Assembly: GCA_016946835.1 (NCBI GenBank)
Contig: JACVTC010000174.1
Span: 267,501-316,746, forward strand
Length of the DNA stretch: 49,246 nt
Reading direction: 5' to 3'
Origin: Neocallimastix lanati (nom. inval.)
Taxonomy: Eukaryota > Neocallimastigomycota > Neocallimastigomycetes > Neocallimastigales > Neocallimastigaceae
In this document: one piece after another, positions 19,766-36,636 of the stretch
How the letters are laid out: every line of letters starts with the position of its first letter
Numbering within the stretch: the first letter of the stretch is position 1
The notes under the pieces: generated by a model
Database searches by the model: none
What the model saw: the letters and a program-made list of their open reading frames with translations, nothing else
What the model was told of the DNA's origin: nothing
Made by a program: the position numbers and the translations under genes

Positions 19766-22700
19766 CTGTCTGATTATTCAGAATTTAGATAATAATAATA
19801 TTGTTAACGATAGTGATAATAAAATTTCTATTCCTCCTTGTTATCTCGATTATATTGAAGTTTTTGATGAAAAGAATTGTGATAAATTACCTCCCCATAG
19901 AGAATATGATTGTGAAATAAATTTAAAGGATAATTCAATTCTATTCTATGGTCCTATTTATCCTTTAACAGAAGCAGAAAGGGATGAATTGAAAAAGTAT
20001 ATTAAAGAAAACTTAGCAAAAGGATTTATTAGAAAATCCAAATCACCAGCTGGTGCCCCTGTCTTATTTGTTAAAAAGAAAGATGGCACTTTGAGATTAT
20101 GTATTGATTACAGAAAATTAAATGAAATGACTATTAGAAATTCATATCCTTTACCATTAATAAGTGAATTAATTGACAGAGTTAAAGGTGCTAAATATTT
20201 TACTAAGTTAGATCTTAAATCTGCATATAACTTAGTAAGAATAAAAGAAGGTGATGAGTATAAGACTGCTTTTAGAACTCGTTATGGACATTATGAATAT
20301 CTTGTTATGCCTTTTGGGTTAAAGAATGCACCTGCTACATTTCAACATTTTATAAATGATGTTCTTAGTGACTACTTAGATGATTTTGTTATCTCATATA
20401 TCGACGATATTCTTATTTATTCAAATAACTTAGAAGAACATCATGAACATGTTAGAAAAGTGTTGAAAAAACTTTTAGATAATAATTTATATGTTAAACT
20501 AGAAAAATGTGAATTCGATGTAACGGAAACCTCCTTCCTGGGCTACATCATATCTAAAGATGGTCTTAAACCTGATCCTGAAAAAATTAAAGCTATTTTA
20601 GATTGGCCTGTACCTACTAATGTCAAAGAAGTTCAGTCATTTATTGGACTTTGTAATTATTATAGAGTTTTCATTAAAGATTTTGCCAAAATAGCTTTAC
20701 CAATACATAAACTCACTCGTAAAAATGTACCTTTTATTTGGGGACCTGAGCAACAGAATGCTTTTGTTAAATTGAAAGAACTTTTCACATCTGCTCCAAT
20801 TTTAATTAATCCTGATAGTAATAAACCGTTTATCGTTGAAACTGATGCTAGTAACTTTGCAGTTGGAGCTGTACTTTCTCAAGAAGTTGATGGCAATCTC
20901 CATCCAGTTGCCTTTATTTCTTCGAGTTTGACTAAGTCTCAAAGAAACTACCCCATTTATGATAAGGAACTTCTCGCTATTAAAGTTGCTTTAGAGCAAT
21001 GGCGTCACTTTTTAGAGGGTGCTCGTCATCCCTTTACTATTTACACTGATCATAAAAATTTAACATTTCCTAGAAAACCGGAAATGCTTTCGCAACGTCA
21101 AATTAGATGGTATGAATTTTTATCTCGTTTTGATTTTAATATTGTCTATAGATCTGGGAAAAAATCGGGTAAACCTGATTTACTATCTAGGAGAAGTGAT
21201 CATTTATTTAATTTTGAATTTAATTCTTCTTGTCGTGTTATTAACTGTTTTACTATTAATAATGATACCCTTGCTAATACTATTTTGAATGCTCTTGAGA
21301 ATGATGAATTCTATAATTCTGTTAAATCATCCTTATCTATTAATAATGCTGTTAACCCTAAAATTCAAAATATTAATAAATTTATGATTGATAAAGAAGG
21401 ATTTTTACTCTTTAATAATCTGATTTATGTTCCTAAATCGATTCGAACGAGAGTTCTTGAACTCCATCATGACTCTCCTACTGCTGGTCATTTTGGTGTT
21501 TCTAAGACTCAAGAATTACTTAGCCGCAATTTTTGGTGGCCTAATTTTTCTCTTGATGTTAAAAAATTTATTAAGTCTTGTGAAGTTTGCTGTAAATCAA
21601 AAATTCCTAGACACAAGCCATATGGACTTCTTTCACCCTTGTCCACTCCTAATAGAGCTTGGTCTGATATTTCTATGGATTTTATCGTTGAATTACCTAA
21701 GTCTAAAGATATGACTACAATTATGGTTGTTGTTGATCGTTTGACTAAAATGGCTCATTTTATTCCTTTTCGTTGTCTTCCTACTGCTTCAATTGCTGCT
21801 GATGCTTTTATCTCGAATATTTTTAAATTACATGGTTTCCCTGATTCTATTATTTCTGATAGAGGATCGCAATTTACATCTGAATTTTGGAATCGCTTAT
21901 GTAAACTTCTTGATATTACTCATTCTCTTTCTACCTCCAACCATCCGGAGACTGATGGTCAAACGGAGAGGGTGAACGGAATATTGGAACAATATCTTCG
22001 TTGTTTCATAAATGAAAGGCAAAATAATTGGGTCGATTTACTACCTTTCGCTGAATTCGCTTACAATAATACTTTACATCAATCTATAAATCAATCACCA
22101 TTCTTCGCAAACTATGGTTTTAATCCTAAATTTAGTCCTGAGATTCCATCCTCAGAAAGACCAAGTAGAGCTGAAAAAAGAATATTAGATATTAATAAAA
22201 ATATTGAATTTTTAAAAAGAAACTTAGAAGAAGCTAAGAAAACTTATAAAAAATACGCCGATTTGAAAAGACTTCCTTCCCCTAATTTCGAAGTCGGTAA
22301 AAAAGTTTGGTTACTTAAAGGATCTACTACTAAGAATGTTAAAAGAAAACTAGCCGATCAATTGATAGGTCCTTTTGAAATAATTGAAAAAGTTAGTCCC
22401 TTAGCGTACAAACTTAAACTACCTAATAATATGCATTGTCATCCAATTTTTCATGTTTCTTTACTTGAACCTTATTATGAGAATGAATTTGAAGATAGAA
22501 ATGTTAATAAACGAAAGAGTATAAATTTAACTACAAATAATTCCGATATGATTCCAGATAAAATAATTAATATGAGAACTTATAAAGGAAAGAATCGTTT
22601 TCTTATCTCTTGGAAAGGATCAAATGAAGACTCTTGGATAGATGAAGATCAAATTTTAGATAAACAGTTAATTCAGGAATACTTTAAAAAAAATAAGAAA

Positions 22701-22835
22701 AATAAAACAAGAACAAAGGATCAAGAATCTATTAAGAATGATGATCATGCCAATGATTTCATTGTAAGACATAAATATCAACCCTTTGTTATAGAACTTC
22801 CCTCAAGAAATGATTCTCGCAGGAGCTCGACTTAA
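19686..22835 (+). CDS. Chromovirus B Pol: RT, RNase H, integrase, chromodomain
   Basis: Frame +1 to Gag-protease, open from 19686. RT begins near [10 protein letters not shown], with [28 protein letters not shown] and the catalytic SYIDDILIY near 20395-20420. RNase H has [23 protein letters not shown] and YTDHKNL. The integrase zinc region is [14 protein letters not shown] ... CEVCCKSK; the core has [22 protein letters not shown] and [12 protein letters not shown], giving D, D and E. A GPY/F module ([18 protein letters not shown]) follows. A C-terminal chromodomain-like segment, [20 protein letters not shown], marks a chromovirus; that domain in the family directs integration to modified histones. 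Lys-rich tail. All catalytic residues look intact. Confidence 0.9.
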   Translation: MKKVNWSPNQQTIFFSYQNCVLDNLCNCLIIQNLDNNNIVNDSDNKISIPPCYLDYIEVFDEKNCDKLPPHREYDCEINLKDNSILFYGPIYPLTEAERDELKKYIKENLAKGFIRKSKSPAGAPVLFVKKKDGTLRLCIDYRKLNEMTIRNSYPLPLISELIDRVKGAKYFTKLDLKSAYNLVRIKEGDEYKTAFRTRYGHYEYLVMPFGLKNAPATFQHFINDVLSDYLDDFVISYIDDILIYSNNLEEHHEHVRKVLKKLLDNNLYVKLEKCEFDVTETSFLGYIISKDGLKPDPEKIKAILDWPVPTNVKEVQSFIGLCNYYRVFIKDFAKIALPIHKLTRKNVPFIWGPEQQNAFVKLKELFTSAPILINPDSNKPFIVETDASNFAVGAVLSQEVDGNLHPVAFISSSLTKSQRNYPIYDKELLAIKVALEQWRHFLEGARHPFTIYTDHKNLTFPRKPEMLSQRQIRWYEFLSRFDFNIVYRSGKKSGKPDLLSRRSDHLFNFEFNSSCRVINCFTINNDTLANTILNALENDEFYNSVKSSLSINNAVNPKIQNINKFMIDKEGFLLFNNLIYVPKSIRTRVLELHHDSPTAGHFGVSKTQELLSRNFWWPNFSLDVKKFIKSCEVCCKSKIPRHKPYGLLSPLSTPNRAWSDISMDFIVELPKSKDMTTIMVVVDRLTKMAHFIPFRCLPTASIAADAFISNIFKLHGFPDSIISDRGSQFTSEFWNRLCKLLDITHSLSTSNHPETDGQTERVNGILEQYLRCFINERQNNWVDLLPFAEFAYNNTLHQSINQSPFFANYGFNPKFSPEIPSSERPSRAEKRILDINKNIEFLKRNLEEAKKTYKKYADLKRLPSPNFEVGKKVWLLKGSTTKNVKRKLADQLIGPFEIIEKVSPLAYKLKLPNNMHCHPIFHVSLLEPYYENEFEDRNVNKRKSINLTTNNSDMIPDKIINMRTYKGKNRFLISWKGSNEDSWIDEDQILDKQLIQEYFKKNKKNKTRTKDQESIKNDDHANDFIVRHKYQPFVIELPSRNDSRRSST

Positions 22836-22845
22836 AGGGCGAGAT

Positions 22846-23631
22846 TGTAAAGATATGATCAATATCTTTAGTACATTAATTAATTTATTTTGTACATTAA
22901 ATTATTTAATGTAATTCACGTTTACAAAATAATGCTAATGCATTAAATTATGTAAAATATATTAATTTATGAAATTAATTAATTTATGAAAATTAATAAT
23001 AAATTTATATTTCATATAATATATAAATTTAAAAATATAAAATTAATTTTTAAATAACCTAAAATTTAGTAATAAAATATATTAATAATTTTAGTTTAGT
23101 TTAATTTTAGTTTAGTTTAATTTTAGTTTAGTTTAATTTTAGTTTAGTTTAATTTTAGTTTAGTTTAATTTTAGTTTAGTTTAATAATCATAAAAATTAA
23201 ATAGTAATATATAATTAATAGTATTAATAATAAAAGAATAATAAATAAATAATAAATAAGAACTTATTCAATTTGAGTCAAAACAAATTGAATAAAAAGC
23301 TTATTGAATTAGTTTTAGTTTTTTATAACTTTATTTAATTTTAGATTAGTTTTTGTTTATTTTATATTGAATATATATTTAAATAAATAGAAATAGTATA
23401 TTATAATATAATTAAGAAAAAATATAAATACATGTAAAATTATTCTATTAAAGAAAATGTAGTTGTTATTAACTATTTTGCAGTTAATAACTAATAAAAA
23501 GAATTTTTATAATAAAGTGATTAATAAAAGAATTTTTTTAAAAAATAAATTTCATTTGAGTATTGTTATTGATAGTGTTGTTTTTGTTTTTTTTTCGTAA
23601 TTGTAATCTGCTCCATAAGGAACATTTTACA
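22846..23631 (+). repeat. 3' LTR of chromovirus B
   Basis: 786 bp, same as 16647-17434 apart from one T fewer in each of two T-runs. Preceded by CTTAAAGGGCGAGAT and followed by the ATTAT target duplication. Confidence 0.94.
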
Positions 23632-23636
23632 ATTAT

Positions 23637-28181
<4,545 letters not shown>

Positions 28182-28501
28182 ATATAAATCATTTAATCAA
28201 AAATAAATTTTATTTCATCAAAGTACTATTAATCATTCTAACTTATGATTACTTTAAAAAAAAAAAAAAAAAAAAAAAATTATTTTATATTATTCAAAAA
28301 CATTTATTCTAGATAGTTTTATTTTTATACTTTATTTTTAAAACTTAAAATTCATGTAATTTTTATTATCCAATGTATTAATTAAATTATCACTCCTATA
28401 AGTATTTTAGTTATAGTTTATTATTATAAAAGTTAGAATTAGAAATAGTTTAGATTTAAAGTAAAAGATCCGTCTGGCATCCGAATCCTAGAGGAGGACC
28501 A

Positions 28502-29103
28502 TGTAACGAATCTTAAAAAATTAGAAATTAGAATGCTGGCATAGTGGTTAGTCACTATGACCTCAGCCTGAACCACTAGGGTTCGACTCACACCTTTACT
28601 AAAATTTTATATCATTTAAATTTTAAAGAATTTTTATACTTCATTTCTGTATTTGTTTCTGTATTTGTTTCTGTATAAATTTCTGAAAAAATTAACAAAA
28701 GAAATTCTTAGAAATTAATAGAAACAAATCAGATAGAAATTCTATTTTAATTTATCTTTTATCATTATTTCTTTTAGATTCTTTTTAACCGAAAATAATC
28801 AATTTTTATGAAACTTTTTAATGATTTTATGGTTTTAAATTTTTATGGATTTAAATTTTGAAAAAACTATAAATAGGAGTGAATTTCGCAGCCAAAAGAT
28901 TCTAAAAATTGTGTTTTTATTAATTATTGAATTAATTAATAAGTAATTCGAAATATTACAATAATTAATCTTTATAATTAATATTTTTAAATTTCTTAAT
29001 TAATAAAATTATATTTTAAAAAAAACAAATTACTTATTAATCAAAAAGTGCTTACCTATTGTGTTACACTCTTTAAAACACGGATATTCCAATATTCGTT
29101 ACA
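28502..29103 (+). repeat. 3' LTR of chromovirus A
   Basis: 602 bp, TGTAACGAAT...ATTCGTTACA, intact copy matching the split left LTR. A-box at 28537-28547 and B-box at 28580-28590 repeat the Pol III-like unit. Preceded by the purine tract AGAGGAGGACCA and followed by the target duplication AAAAT (29104-29108). Confidence 0.95.
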
Positions 29104-29108
29104 AAAAT

Positions 29109-29654
29109 AATGGAATTATATTCAATCATTCAACACCAGGTAATCCCCAACAAAATGGTCGCGCTGAAAGAATTAATCAAACATTAGATAACTGCGCGAA
29201 AACACTACTTAGTGCAGCTAAATTATCACCTATTTTATGGGATGAAGCTATTAAATGTGCATGTATATTGTATAATTTAAATCCGCATCAAGGAATTAAT
29301 TTTAAAATCCCGAACGAGGTATTTTTTAATAAGAAAATTGATATATCTAAACTTAAAGTGTTTGGATGTAAAGTATTTTTCCTTAATAGATACAAACAAG
29401 GAAAATTTGACAATAATACAAAACCAGGTATTTTCTTAGGATACTCATCAGATTCCCCAGGTTATCGTGTCCTCGACATTACTTCAAAAACAATAATTAT
29501 AGTTCGTGACGCATACTTCAATGAAAGTACTCTAGGTTCACTTGGCACATCATTTTTTCATTCCTCAAATCCTTCAGATAAACAAATTGAGGGGGAACAG
29601 GACTCACAACATGATTCACAACATCAATTTAGTCAATCTATTTTATTAGAATAG
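29109..29654 (+). pseudogene. Copia F integrase, C-terminal half
   Basis: Continues the integrase frame broken at 9464. It supplies the catalytic Glu in NPQQNGRAERINQTL, then the typical copia continuation LNPHQGINFKIPNEVFF, VFGCKVFFLNRYKQGKFD, PGIFLGYSSDSPGYRVLD and VRDAYFNES. It stops at 29652-29654 after SQSILLE, where reverse transcriptase should follow. It extends 5' into A's LTR only by chance. Confidence 0.88.
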
Positions 29655-29869
29655 ATAATAAACCATGTAAGGATATAGCTGAAAATGAAAACCAAAAGGG
29701 ACGATGCAAATATATGGATATAAAATACAAATATGTTCAAGATGAAATTATGAAAAATGAAATTAAATTAACACTCATTGGTTCTAACTCAATGATGGCA
29801 GATCCATTAACCAAAAGTATTTCTGGACCCAAGCTTAAATATTTCTCAGACTTCATCATGGAAATGTAG
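29651..29869 (+). pseudogene. Copia F RNase H C-terminal remnant
   Basis: Frame shifted relative to the integrase half. It encodes IDNKPCKDIAENENQKGRC, KYMDIKYKYVQDEIMKNE, then SNSMMADPLTKSISGPK and a TAG at 29867-29869. These match the copia RNase H end (DN..., HIDIKYH, ADxLTKxL). The whole RT and the front of RNase H are missing between 29650 and here, so about 2 kb was deleted. The purine tract GTAGGGGGAA follows directly before the 3' LTR. Confidence 0.8.
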
Positions 29870-29890
29870 AAAATGCCAATGTAGGGGGAA

Positions 29891-30158
29891 TGTTAAATAT
29901 CACAGTTATGTGTTTAATTACATTGTACATTATACTACATTATTAAGTGTAAAATATTTTTTTATTCGATAATATAATGCAGTGTAACGTTAAATGTTAC
30001 CAATAATGTTAGACTAGAAAATAAATATAAATAACATGTAATAACATATTCTTAAATGAATAAGGTCTTTCTAAATGTAAAAGCAATAAATAAATAAATA
30101 AATAAACACATAATAAAATATAAATATCATTTTCTGAATTTAAGTGTTATATTTAACA
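29891..30158 (+). repeat. 3' LTR of copia element F
   Basis: 268 bp, appears identical to 7047-7314. Followed by the TATAT target duplication at 30159-30163. Confidence 0.95.
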
Positions 30159-30163
30159 TATAT

Positions 30164-31136
30164 CATTTTATATTTCTTTATTAAAACACTAAAAAGTGTA
30201 TTATTCGCAAACTAATTTTTATTTTATGAATTATTAATTGATTTTACTAAATAATTAATATCTTTATTGTAATTATCACTAATATATTATAAAAAAAAAT
30301 AATATTTCCTTTTTATTTAAAACGTTTGATGTAAATTATCAGAAAAAATTGAATTAATATTCTTACCAATAATATTATTCAATTTTATTATTAATTAAAA
30401 ATATAGTTGAAGATAAGTTTTTCAAATTTAGTACTAGCATATTTAGGATCCACTATATTCTATATATGATTATAAATATATTTATACAATAGAATTGATA
30501 ATGAGTATTATACTTTTTTATTAATATCTTTTCTATTTATATATTATGTATTTTCTTTATATTTTTTTATATTCATTAATTTATAATAAATATCAACTAT
30601 CTTTTGGAAGCTTTGACATTTTAATTAATGAATTTAAGTTCAAAAATCATTAAAATTTTATTGAATAATTTTTTTATTTTTTTAAAATAAAACTCTAACA
30701 TATAATTTTATATAATCGATAATATATTTCCTTCACTTATTATTAAATTGTTAAGTAAATCATAAAGAGGGAAAAAAAATCATTTTTAATATTCTTTATT
30801 TATTAATATTAATTTTTTAATGATTAATATAAATAAAATTTTAATTTAATTAATATTAGCATTATTATAATTATTTGTTTTTTTAAATATTTAAAATTCT
30901 CTAATAATTTTCATTTTATAATAAAAATATATTGGAATTAAAAATATTTTGGTAATTCTATATCTTTTCAAATGATACTTATGATATTTTCTGAAATAAT
31001 ATTAATTGCTTCTTAAGAATAATGTTATATTCATAAATATTGTGATATAATAATTTATATCTGAAGATCTACAGTTTTATTTTGCCTAATTTTTTTTAAC
31101 TCTATATAGATTTTAAATATCAGAAACTAATAATAA

Positions 31137-31185
<49 letters not shown>

Positions 31186-31420
31186 GGCAGCAAACTTGTT
31201 TCATCTTTATTAATTAAATATTTGATAAAATACATGTAATAAAATAATAAAAAAAAAAAAAAAGATAAAAAAATAAACAAAAAATAAAACACAAAATAAA
31301 AATAAAATAATGGTATAATATATTCTAGTTTCATTTAATTAATATTTGTAAGACTTCACAAGGGCATTATTATACTGAAGTATAATAATTAACTTTGACT
31401 TCGCAATGTTAATCATAATT
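30164..31420. other. Intergenic, no gene seen
   Basis: AT-rich spacer with a poly-T tract of about 43 nt at 31140-31182. Reading frames here are only products of homopolymers. Confidence 0.5.
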
Positions 31421-31425
31421 TTAAG

Positions 31426-31557
31426 ATACAAAATTATGATCTTCATTGGTTGCGCTAGCCCTGCTGGCCTGTCTTACTGTTTCTTCAGCATTGACGCTCT
31501 TGGTAGTAGTAGTACGATTCGATTTGAACCTATTGAACAAAGACCATTGCTGGCCAA
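31426..31557 (-). CDS. Possible last exon of an unknown gene
   Basis: An island of normal composition in AT-rich spacer. On the minus strand a good acceptor, CTATTGGCCAG, precedes a frame reading QQWSLFNRFKSNRTTTTK and ending NEDHNFVS before a TAA. I do not recognise it, and no upstream exon could be found. The plus strand is also open here (ATG at 31436, about 45 codons), so strand and coding status are uncertain. Confidence 0.25.
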
Positions 31558-31642
31558 TAGAATAATAACATAATAAATTTTTACAAATTAAAAGATTTTT
31601 TAAGCAGTTTGGTTTCAAGAGTTTATTATATTTGTGTAACAT

Positions 31643-31926
31643 TTAAAATACAATATAAAATTAAAATTTCATTGATATAAACTAAAAAATTTTTATTTAT
31701 TTTAATTTTTTTTTTAATTCATAATAATATAAAATTAAATTCAAAAATTGATAAAATTATTAAATTAATAAATAACTATGTATTTTATTAGTTTATTAAT
31801 ATATTAATTATAATAAATTTCTCCATCTATATCTTTATTTTTATATTTCTAAATTTTTATTATTTCTTATAATTTTTTTATAATTAAAAAATTACTACTT
31901 TTTTTCTTTTTTAAAATAAATAAATA

Positions 31927-31963
<37 letters not shown>

Positions 31964-32836
31964 AATATATGTATTAAAAGTACTAATTATAATCCTGTTA
32001 TTAATAAAAACCATAAAATATTTTACATCAAAAAACAATTAATATCATTGTATTAATATTAATTATAAAAATTATAGTAATCATCATAAGCCATAACATT
32101 TTTTTAATAATAATTTATAATAAAATTTCTAATAGCAAATAAATTTTTATAAATTTAATCTTATTAATATAATTTAAAAAATGTATTTATATTAGTAATC
32201 ATAGCAGAAAATAATAATAATAATAATAAAAGACAAAAATCATAAAAAAAAAAAAAAAAAAAAAATATGGGTAATAAATAAAAAGAAATACTCTAAATCT
32301 CAAATTATATATATTATTATACTATAATAAAGTTATTTAAAATAAAATGAAATAAAGAAGGAATTTATATTTTTAAAACAATTTTTTTACTATTTTTACA
32401 ATAATTTATACATAGTAATTAAAATAGTTTATATAAATAATATAGTAGTTATATTAAATATTTTTTAAAAAAAAATTGTAGAAAACAAATGTAATCATTA
32501 AAATATGTTTTTTTAATGTTATTATTGGTACTTTATATAATTAATATAAATGAAATTGTTTTTTTTTTTATTGTATATTCTAAAATTAGGTTTATTATTT
32601 TATTATTTTTCATTCATTCATTCGTTTATTTATTTACTTTGGTTATTTATTACTATTATAATTTTTTTTTTTTATTTAATTTTATTTTTATTTCTTGATT
32701 TTGTTAATAAATGTTTTTTAAATTATTCTTATTGTTATCATTTATTAAAGAAATATAATTTATTTCTTTTATTTATTTATTTATTTATTTATTTATTATT
32801 ATTATTATTTTTTTTTAATTTTTTTGTTTACTAATG

Positions 32837-32874
<38 letters not shown>

Positions 32875-33192
32875 TTTTGTTTTATTTAATAATACTTACT
32901 CATTATTTTTATTACTGATAAAAAGTTATCATTATATACTTTTTTTTTTATTTTTGTTTTTATTTTTTTTTTTTTTTTTTTTTTTGCTAATGTAGTAATA
33001 TATGAGGTAAAATTCTAAATATACATGTAGATTTTCATATATTAACATATAATTTGAATTTAATTAAAATAATTTTTTCATATATAAAGTATTTTTATAA
33101 TTAATATATATTAATTACTATAATATATAAAAAATATGAATAATAATATTTATAGTAAAAAATTTTTTTATTAAAGACTACTGATTAAATAA
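31643..33192. other. Intergenic, homopolymer-rich, no gene seen
   Basis: Dense poly-T tracts (about 31930-31962, 32840-32873, 32955-32985), a poly-A tract near 32245-32265 and TTTA microsatellite. No coding or RNA feature supported. Confidence 0.5.
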
Positions 33193-36057
33193 TTATAAAA
33201 AAGTGATACCTTTAACTACAAAATTTTTAACACTTGTAATCAAAGATTTATTTTTTTCATAACTATTTTCCATCATTTTTTTTCTGATATTACTTTCAAT
33301 ATTATAATTCTTTTTTTCATATGCTACATCAGATGCCGTCATACCTTCATTTATAACTATACCATTAATATCAACTCTATTTGTTGTTTTGATACCAGTA
33401 TCAACTCCCTTTTCAAGAAGCTTTTTTACAATTTTTTTTTCATTTTCGAAGGCGGCCCAATGAAGGGCAGTCCAACCATTTTCATCTAAATAATCTAAAT
33501 TAATTCCACCACCATTAATAAGATTAATAATTTTTCTTCTAGAGTCATTATCTTTAATTCTTTTAATTTCATTAATTAGTAAAAGGGATTTATTATTTTC
33601 TTCGTCTTTATGTTGGAAATAACATTGTAAAATTTCCAAAATCTCTCCGTCATTAATTTCTTTTGCAATTTCTAATAACGACTTTTTAGCTTTTTCATTA
33701 AATTCTGGTTTTTTATCAATTAAATATTGAACAATATTAGGATGTTTGTAAGTGACGGCAATATGCAAAGCCGTTTCGTGATTGAAAGTTTCTGAAGTAA
33801 TATCAGCATTATGTTCAATAAGAAGTTGTACAACGTTTTCATTATCATTCTGGCATGCAATATGAAGAGCATTCATATTTTTTCCATCAGCTGAATCAAC
33901 TTTGGCATTATTTTCCAAAAGTTCATTGACTATTTCAGTTCGTTCATATTCACAAGCGATATGAAGTGGTGTCCTCTTATTTTTGTTTTTTAAATTTAAG
34001 TCAGCTTTATTATCTATTAACTCTTGAGCAATTAACTCACTACCATATTGAATGGCGATATGTAAAGGCGTATTCCATTCGTTATCTTTTTTATTTAAAT
34101 CAATTTGACTGTATTCTATTAAATATTCTGCTAATTCATAATTATTTTTACGAGCTACAATATGAAGAACAGTCCAACCATTATCATTTTTAGCATTCAA
34201 ATTGGTCTCCGAATTGTTTATTAAAAATAATGCCATTTTATAATTATTGGTACTAGCAACCGCATGAAGGGCTGTACATCCATTATCATCCTGAGCATTG
34301 ACATCTAAATGACATTTGTCAATTAAAAGCTTCAACATTTTTAAACTATTATTTTCGACTGCTTTATGAATAAGCTTATAATCCTCAAATGAATCTGAAT
34401 CAACTTTATTTATCAAATTCTCAACTTTCTTAGTATTATTTTCATTTATTGCTTTTATAATGTTTTCTTCAGATGAATCACTATCATCACTATCATCATC
34501 ATTCTCATTTTTTCCATCTCTATTAGAAATTTCATTTTCAATTATATTTAAATTTAAATTCCATTTTTCTCCATATTGTTTTAATGATCGAAGAATATCG
34601 ATATTAATATTTGAAATATCTTCAATATCATTTTCATTAATTTCTAAAATTAAATTTTTACGACTAGCATAGTCAATTAATAATTTTACTATCTCAACAT
34701 TATTATTATTAATAGCTAATCGAAGAGGATAATCATCTTCCTTATTTTTATCGTTTATAACCAATAAAAGATTACTTTTATCAGAATAATCCATTAATAA
34801 TTTTACTATTTCAATATTATCTCTACTAATTGCGAATGAAAGTGGATTCCATTTATCTTCATTTTTTTCATTCACATTAATGATTAAACCATTATTGTCA
34901 GCTAATTCAATCAAAAATTTTACCAATTCAACATTATTTCTAATAACAGCATATAAAAGTGGATAATTGCCTTTTTGATTTTTTTTACAAACATCCAAAG
35001 CCAATGAATGACGTTTAGCATGATTCATTAATAATTGTGCAATTTCTAAATTTTCATTTTTAATAGCAAGTAAAAGTGGATACCATCCGTAATGATCTGA
35101 TTCATTAATATTAAATGAAATATTATTATTATCAATATAATCAAGTAATAACTTTACTAATTCTAAATTATTATTTGAAATAGCCCACATAAGAGGATAT
35201 TCTCCATTATTAACTTTTCCGTATAAATCTAAATCAATATTTTTTCTTTTGGCGTAATTAATTATTAATTTTGTCATTTCAATATTACCATGATCAATAG
35301 CTGTAAAAAGAGGATAATATCCATCTTTATAAATTTCTCCTAAATGGCCTTTATCATTAATAATTAAAGTTGTATTTCTAGAATCAGCATATTCAATTAA
35401 CAATTTTACAACTTCAATACTATTTCCATCTATGGCCCATAAAAATGGATACCATCCAAAATTATTTTTTTTATTTACATTCAAATTAACACTTTCACTA
35501 TTAGCATTTGCATAACTAATTAATATTTTAAGGACTTCCAAATTTGAATTTTTAATAGCAAGAGAAAATGGATAGAAGTCAGAGTCCCCTAGTTTATCAA
35601 TTTTTAAAAGAATATTTTTACTGTTAGCATAATCAATAAATAAATTTAACATTTCAGTACTTTCGTTCCTAACTGCAGAAAAAACTGGATAATTATTAAC
35701 ATGGTTACTTTCATTAATTTTTAAAATAACATTTCTACTATTAGCATATTTAATTATTAATCTTATAGCTTCAATATTACTATAATCAGTAGCAATTAAA
35801 AGTGGATAGTCACCAATATTATTTTGTTCATTAATATTTAAATCGATATCATTTTTAATTGCATTCTCAATTAATAATTTTGTAATTTCATTTTTATTAA
35901 AATAATCATTAATTATGTTCAAAAAAAAGGCATTATTTCCTCTATCATCTTTTTCATTATAATCTAAAGTAATACCATTATTATTTGCATATTCTATTAA
36001 TGACTTAACCTCTTCTAAGCTTTCACTTCTAACTGCTTCTAAAATACTATTAACCAT
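33193..36057 (-). CDS. Ankyrin-repeat protein, 954 aa
   Basis: Single uninterrupted frame from ATG 36057 to a stop at 33193. No signal peptide or membrane segment. Residues 1-510 hold about twelve divergent repeats of about 38 residues with the pattern YPL..AI..NN.E.VKLLI.YA...N..L.IN. An acidic linker near residues 515-530 (DDDSDDSDSSEEN) follows. Residues about 560-780 hold canonical 33-residue ankyrin repeats (GCTALHAVASTNNYKMALFL, RTPLHIACEYERTEIVNELL). A helical spacer comes next, then a final repeat (GWTALHWAAFENEKKIVKKL). Ankyrin repeats mediate protein-protein binding, and no enzymatic domain is attached. Such large ankyrin proteins are numerous in anaerobic fungi (general knowledge). 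The partner is unknown. Confidence 0.9.
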   Translation of the reverse strand: MVNSILEAVRSESLEEVKSLIEYANNNGITLDYNEKDDRGNNAFFLNIINDYFNKNEITKLLIENAIKNDIDLNINEQNNIGDYPLLIATDYSNIEAIRLIIKYANSRNVILKINESNHVNNYPVFSAVRNESTEMLNLFIDYANSKNILLKIDKLGDSDFYPFSLAIKNSNLEVLKILISYANANSESVNLNVNKKNNFGWYPFLWAIDGNSIEVVKLLIEYADSRNTTLIINDKGHLGEIYKDGYYPLFTAIDHGNIEMTKLIINYAKRKNIDLDLYGKVNNGEYPLMWAISNNNLELVKLLLDYIDNNNISFNINESDHYGWYPLLLAIKNENLEIAQLLMNHAKRHSLALDVCKKNQKGNYPLLYAVIRNNVELVKFLIELADNNGLIINVNEKNEDKWNPLSFAISRDNIEIVKLLMDYSDKSNLLLVINDKNKEDDYPLRLAINNNNVEIVKLLIDYASRKNLILEINENDIEDISNINIDILRSLKQYGEKWNLNLNIIENEISNRDGKNENDDDSDDSDSSEENIIKAINENNTKKVENLINKVDSDSFEDYKLIHKAVENNSLKMLKLLIDKCHLDVNAQDDNGCTALHAVASTNNYKMALFLINNSETNLNAKNDNGWTVLHIVARKNNYELAEYLIEYSQIDLNKKDNEWNTPLHIAIQYGSELIAQELIDNKADLNLKNKNKRTPLHIACEYERTEIVNELLENNAKVDSADGKNMNALHIACQNDNENVVQLLIEHNADITSETFNHETALHIAVTYKHPNIVQYLIDKKPEFNEKAKKSLLEIAKEINDGEILEILQCYFQHKDEENNKSLLLINEIKRIKDNDSRRKIINLINGGGINLDYLDENGWTALHWAAFENEKKIVKKLLEKGVDTGIKTTNRVDINGIVINEGMTASDVAYEKKNYNIESNIRKKMMENSYEKNKSLITSVKNFVVKGITFL

Positions 36058-36185
36058 TTCTAAAAATATATATTAAAGTAAAAAAAAAAATAAAATAAAT
36101 AAAAAAAAAAAAAAAAATAAAATAAAAATTTTTATTAGTAAAAAAAAATTACTAAATATATTGAATTTCAAAAATCAGCTTAAAA

Positions 36186-36223
<38 letters not shown>

Positions 36224-36605
36224 GTATTAGTAAATAAATTGTATTATTATTTATAAATTTTAATAATTAAATAATTACTGTTTTCTTTATTATCGGTATT
36301 TTTCTCTTCTTATTGCTATTAAATACTCTATATTTTATAAAAAAAGTCACTTTTGTTATTAAACTTCTAATAATAAAATAATAATTATTGTAATAATTAT
36401 TGTTATTATTACTTTTAATTCAACCTTCAATAATATTCTATTAATTTTATAAACAAAAAAAAATAAATATAAAAAAAAATAAAAACAAGAAAAGATATGA
36501 ATTTTAAGAAAAAAAAAACTTTTTTTTTTAATTATTATTATTATATATTACAATAATTAATTATTCCTTAATCTTATGATTGGAATATAACTAATTAATT
36601 AATTA

Positions 36606-36636
<31 letters not shown>

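Larger units (their letters stand above)
16647..23631 (+). mobile_element. Ty3 chromovirus B, inserted in A's leader
   Basis: LTRs 16647-17434 (788 bp) and 22846-23631 (786 bp), differing only by two single-base homopolymer lengths. Target duplication ATTAT at 16642-16646 and 23632-23636. Self-priming type PBS at 17435, 15-bp tandem array in the leader, gag-protease and RT-RNase H-integrase-chromodomain frames, and a purine tract (AAAGGGCGAGA) before the 3' LTR. Its only visible lesion is a 1-nt frameshift at a T9 run. Size 6985 bp. Confidence 0.93.

Noticed and set aside
31113-31334. Minus-strand protein with a long poly-Lys run
   Set aside because: The lysines are the complement of a poly-T tract and the rest is low complexity.
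32516-32834. Hydrophobic small proteins (Phe/Leu/Tyr-rich)
   Set aside because: They arise from T-rich and TTTA microsatellite sequence and show no conserved motif or context.
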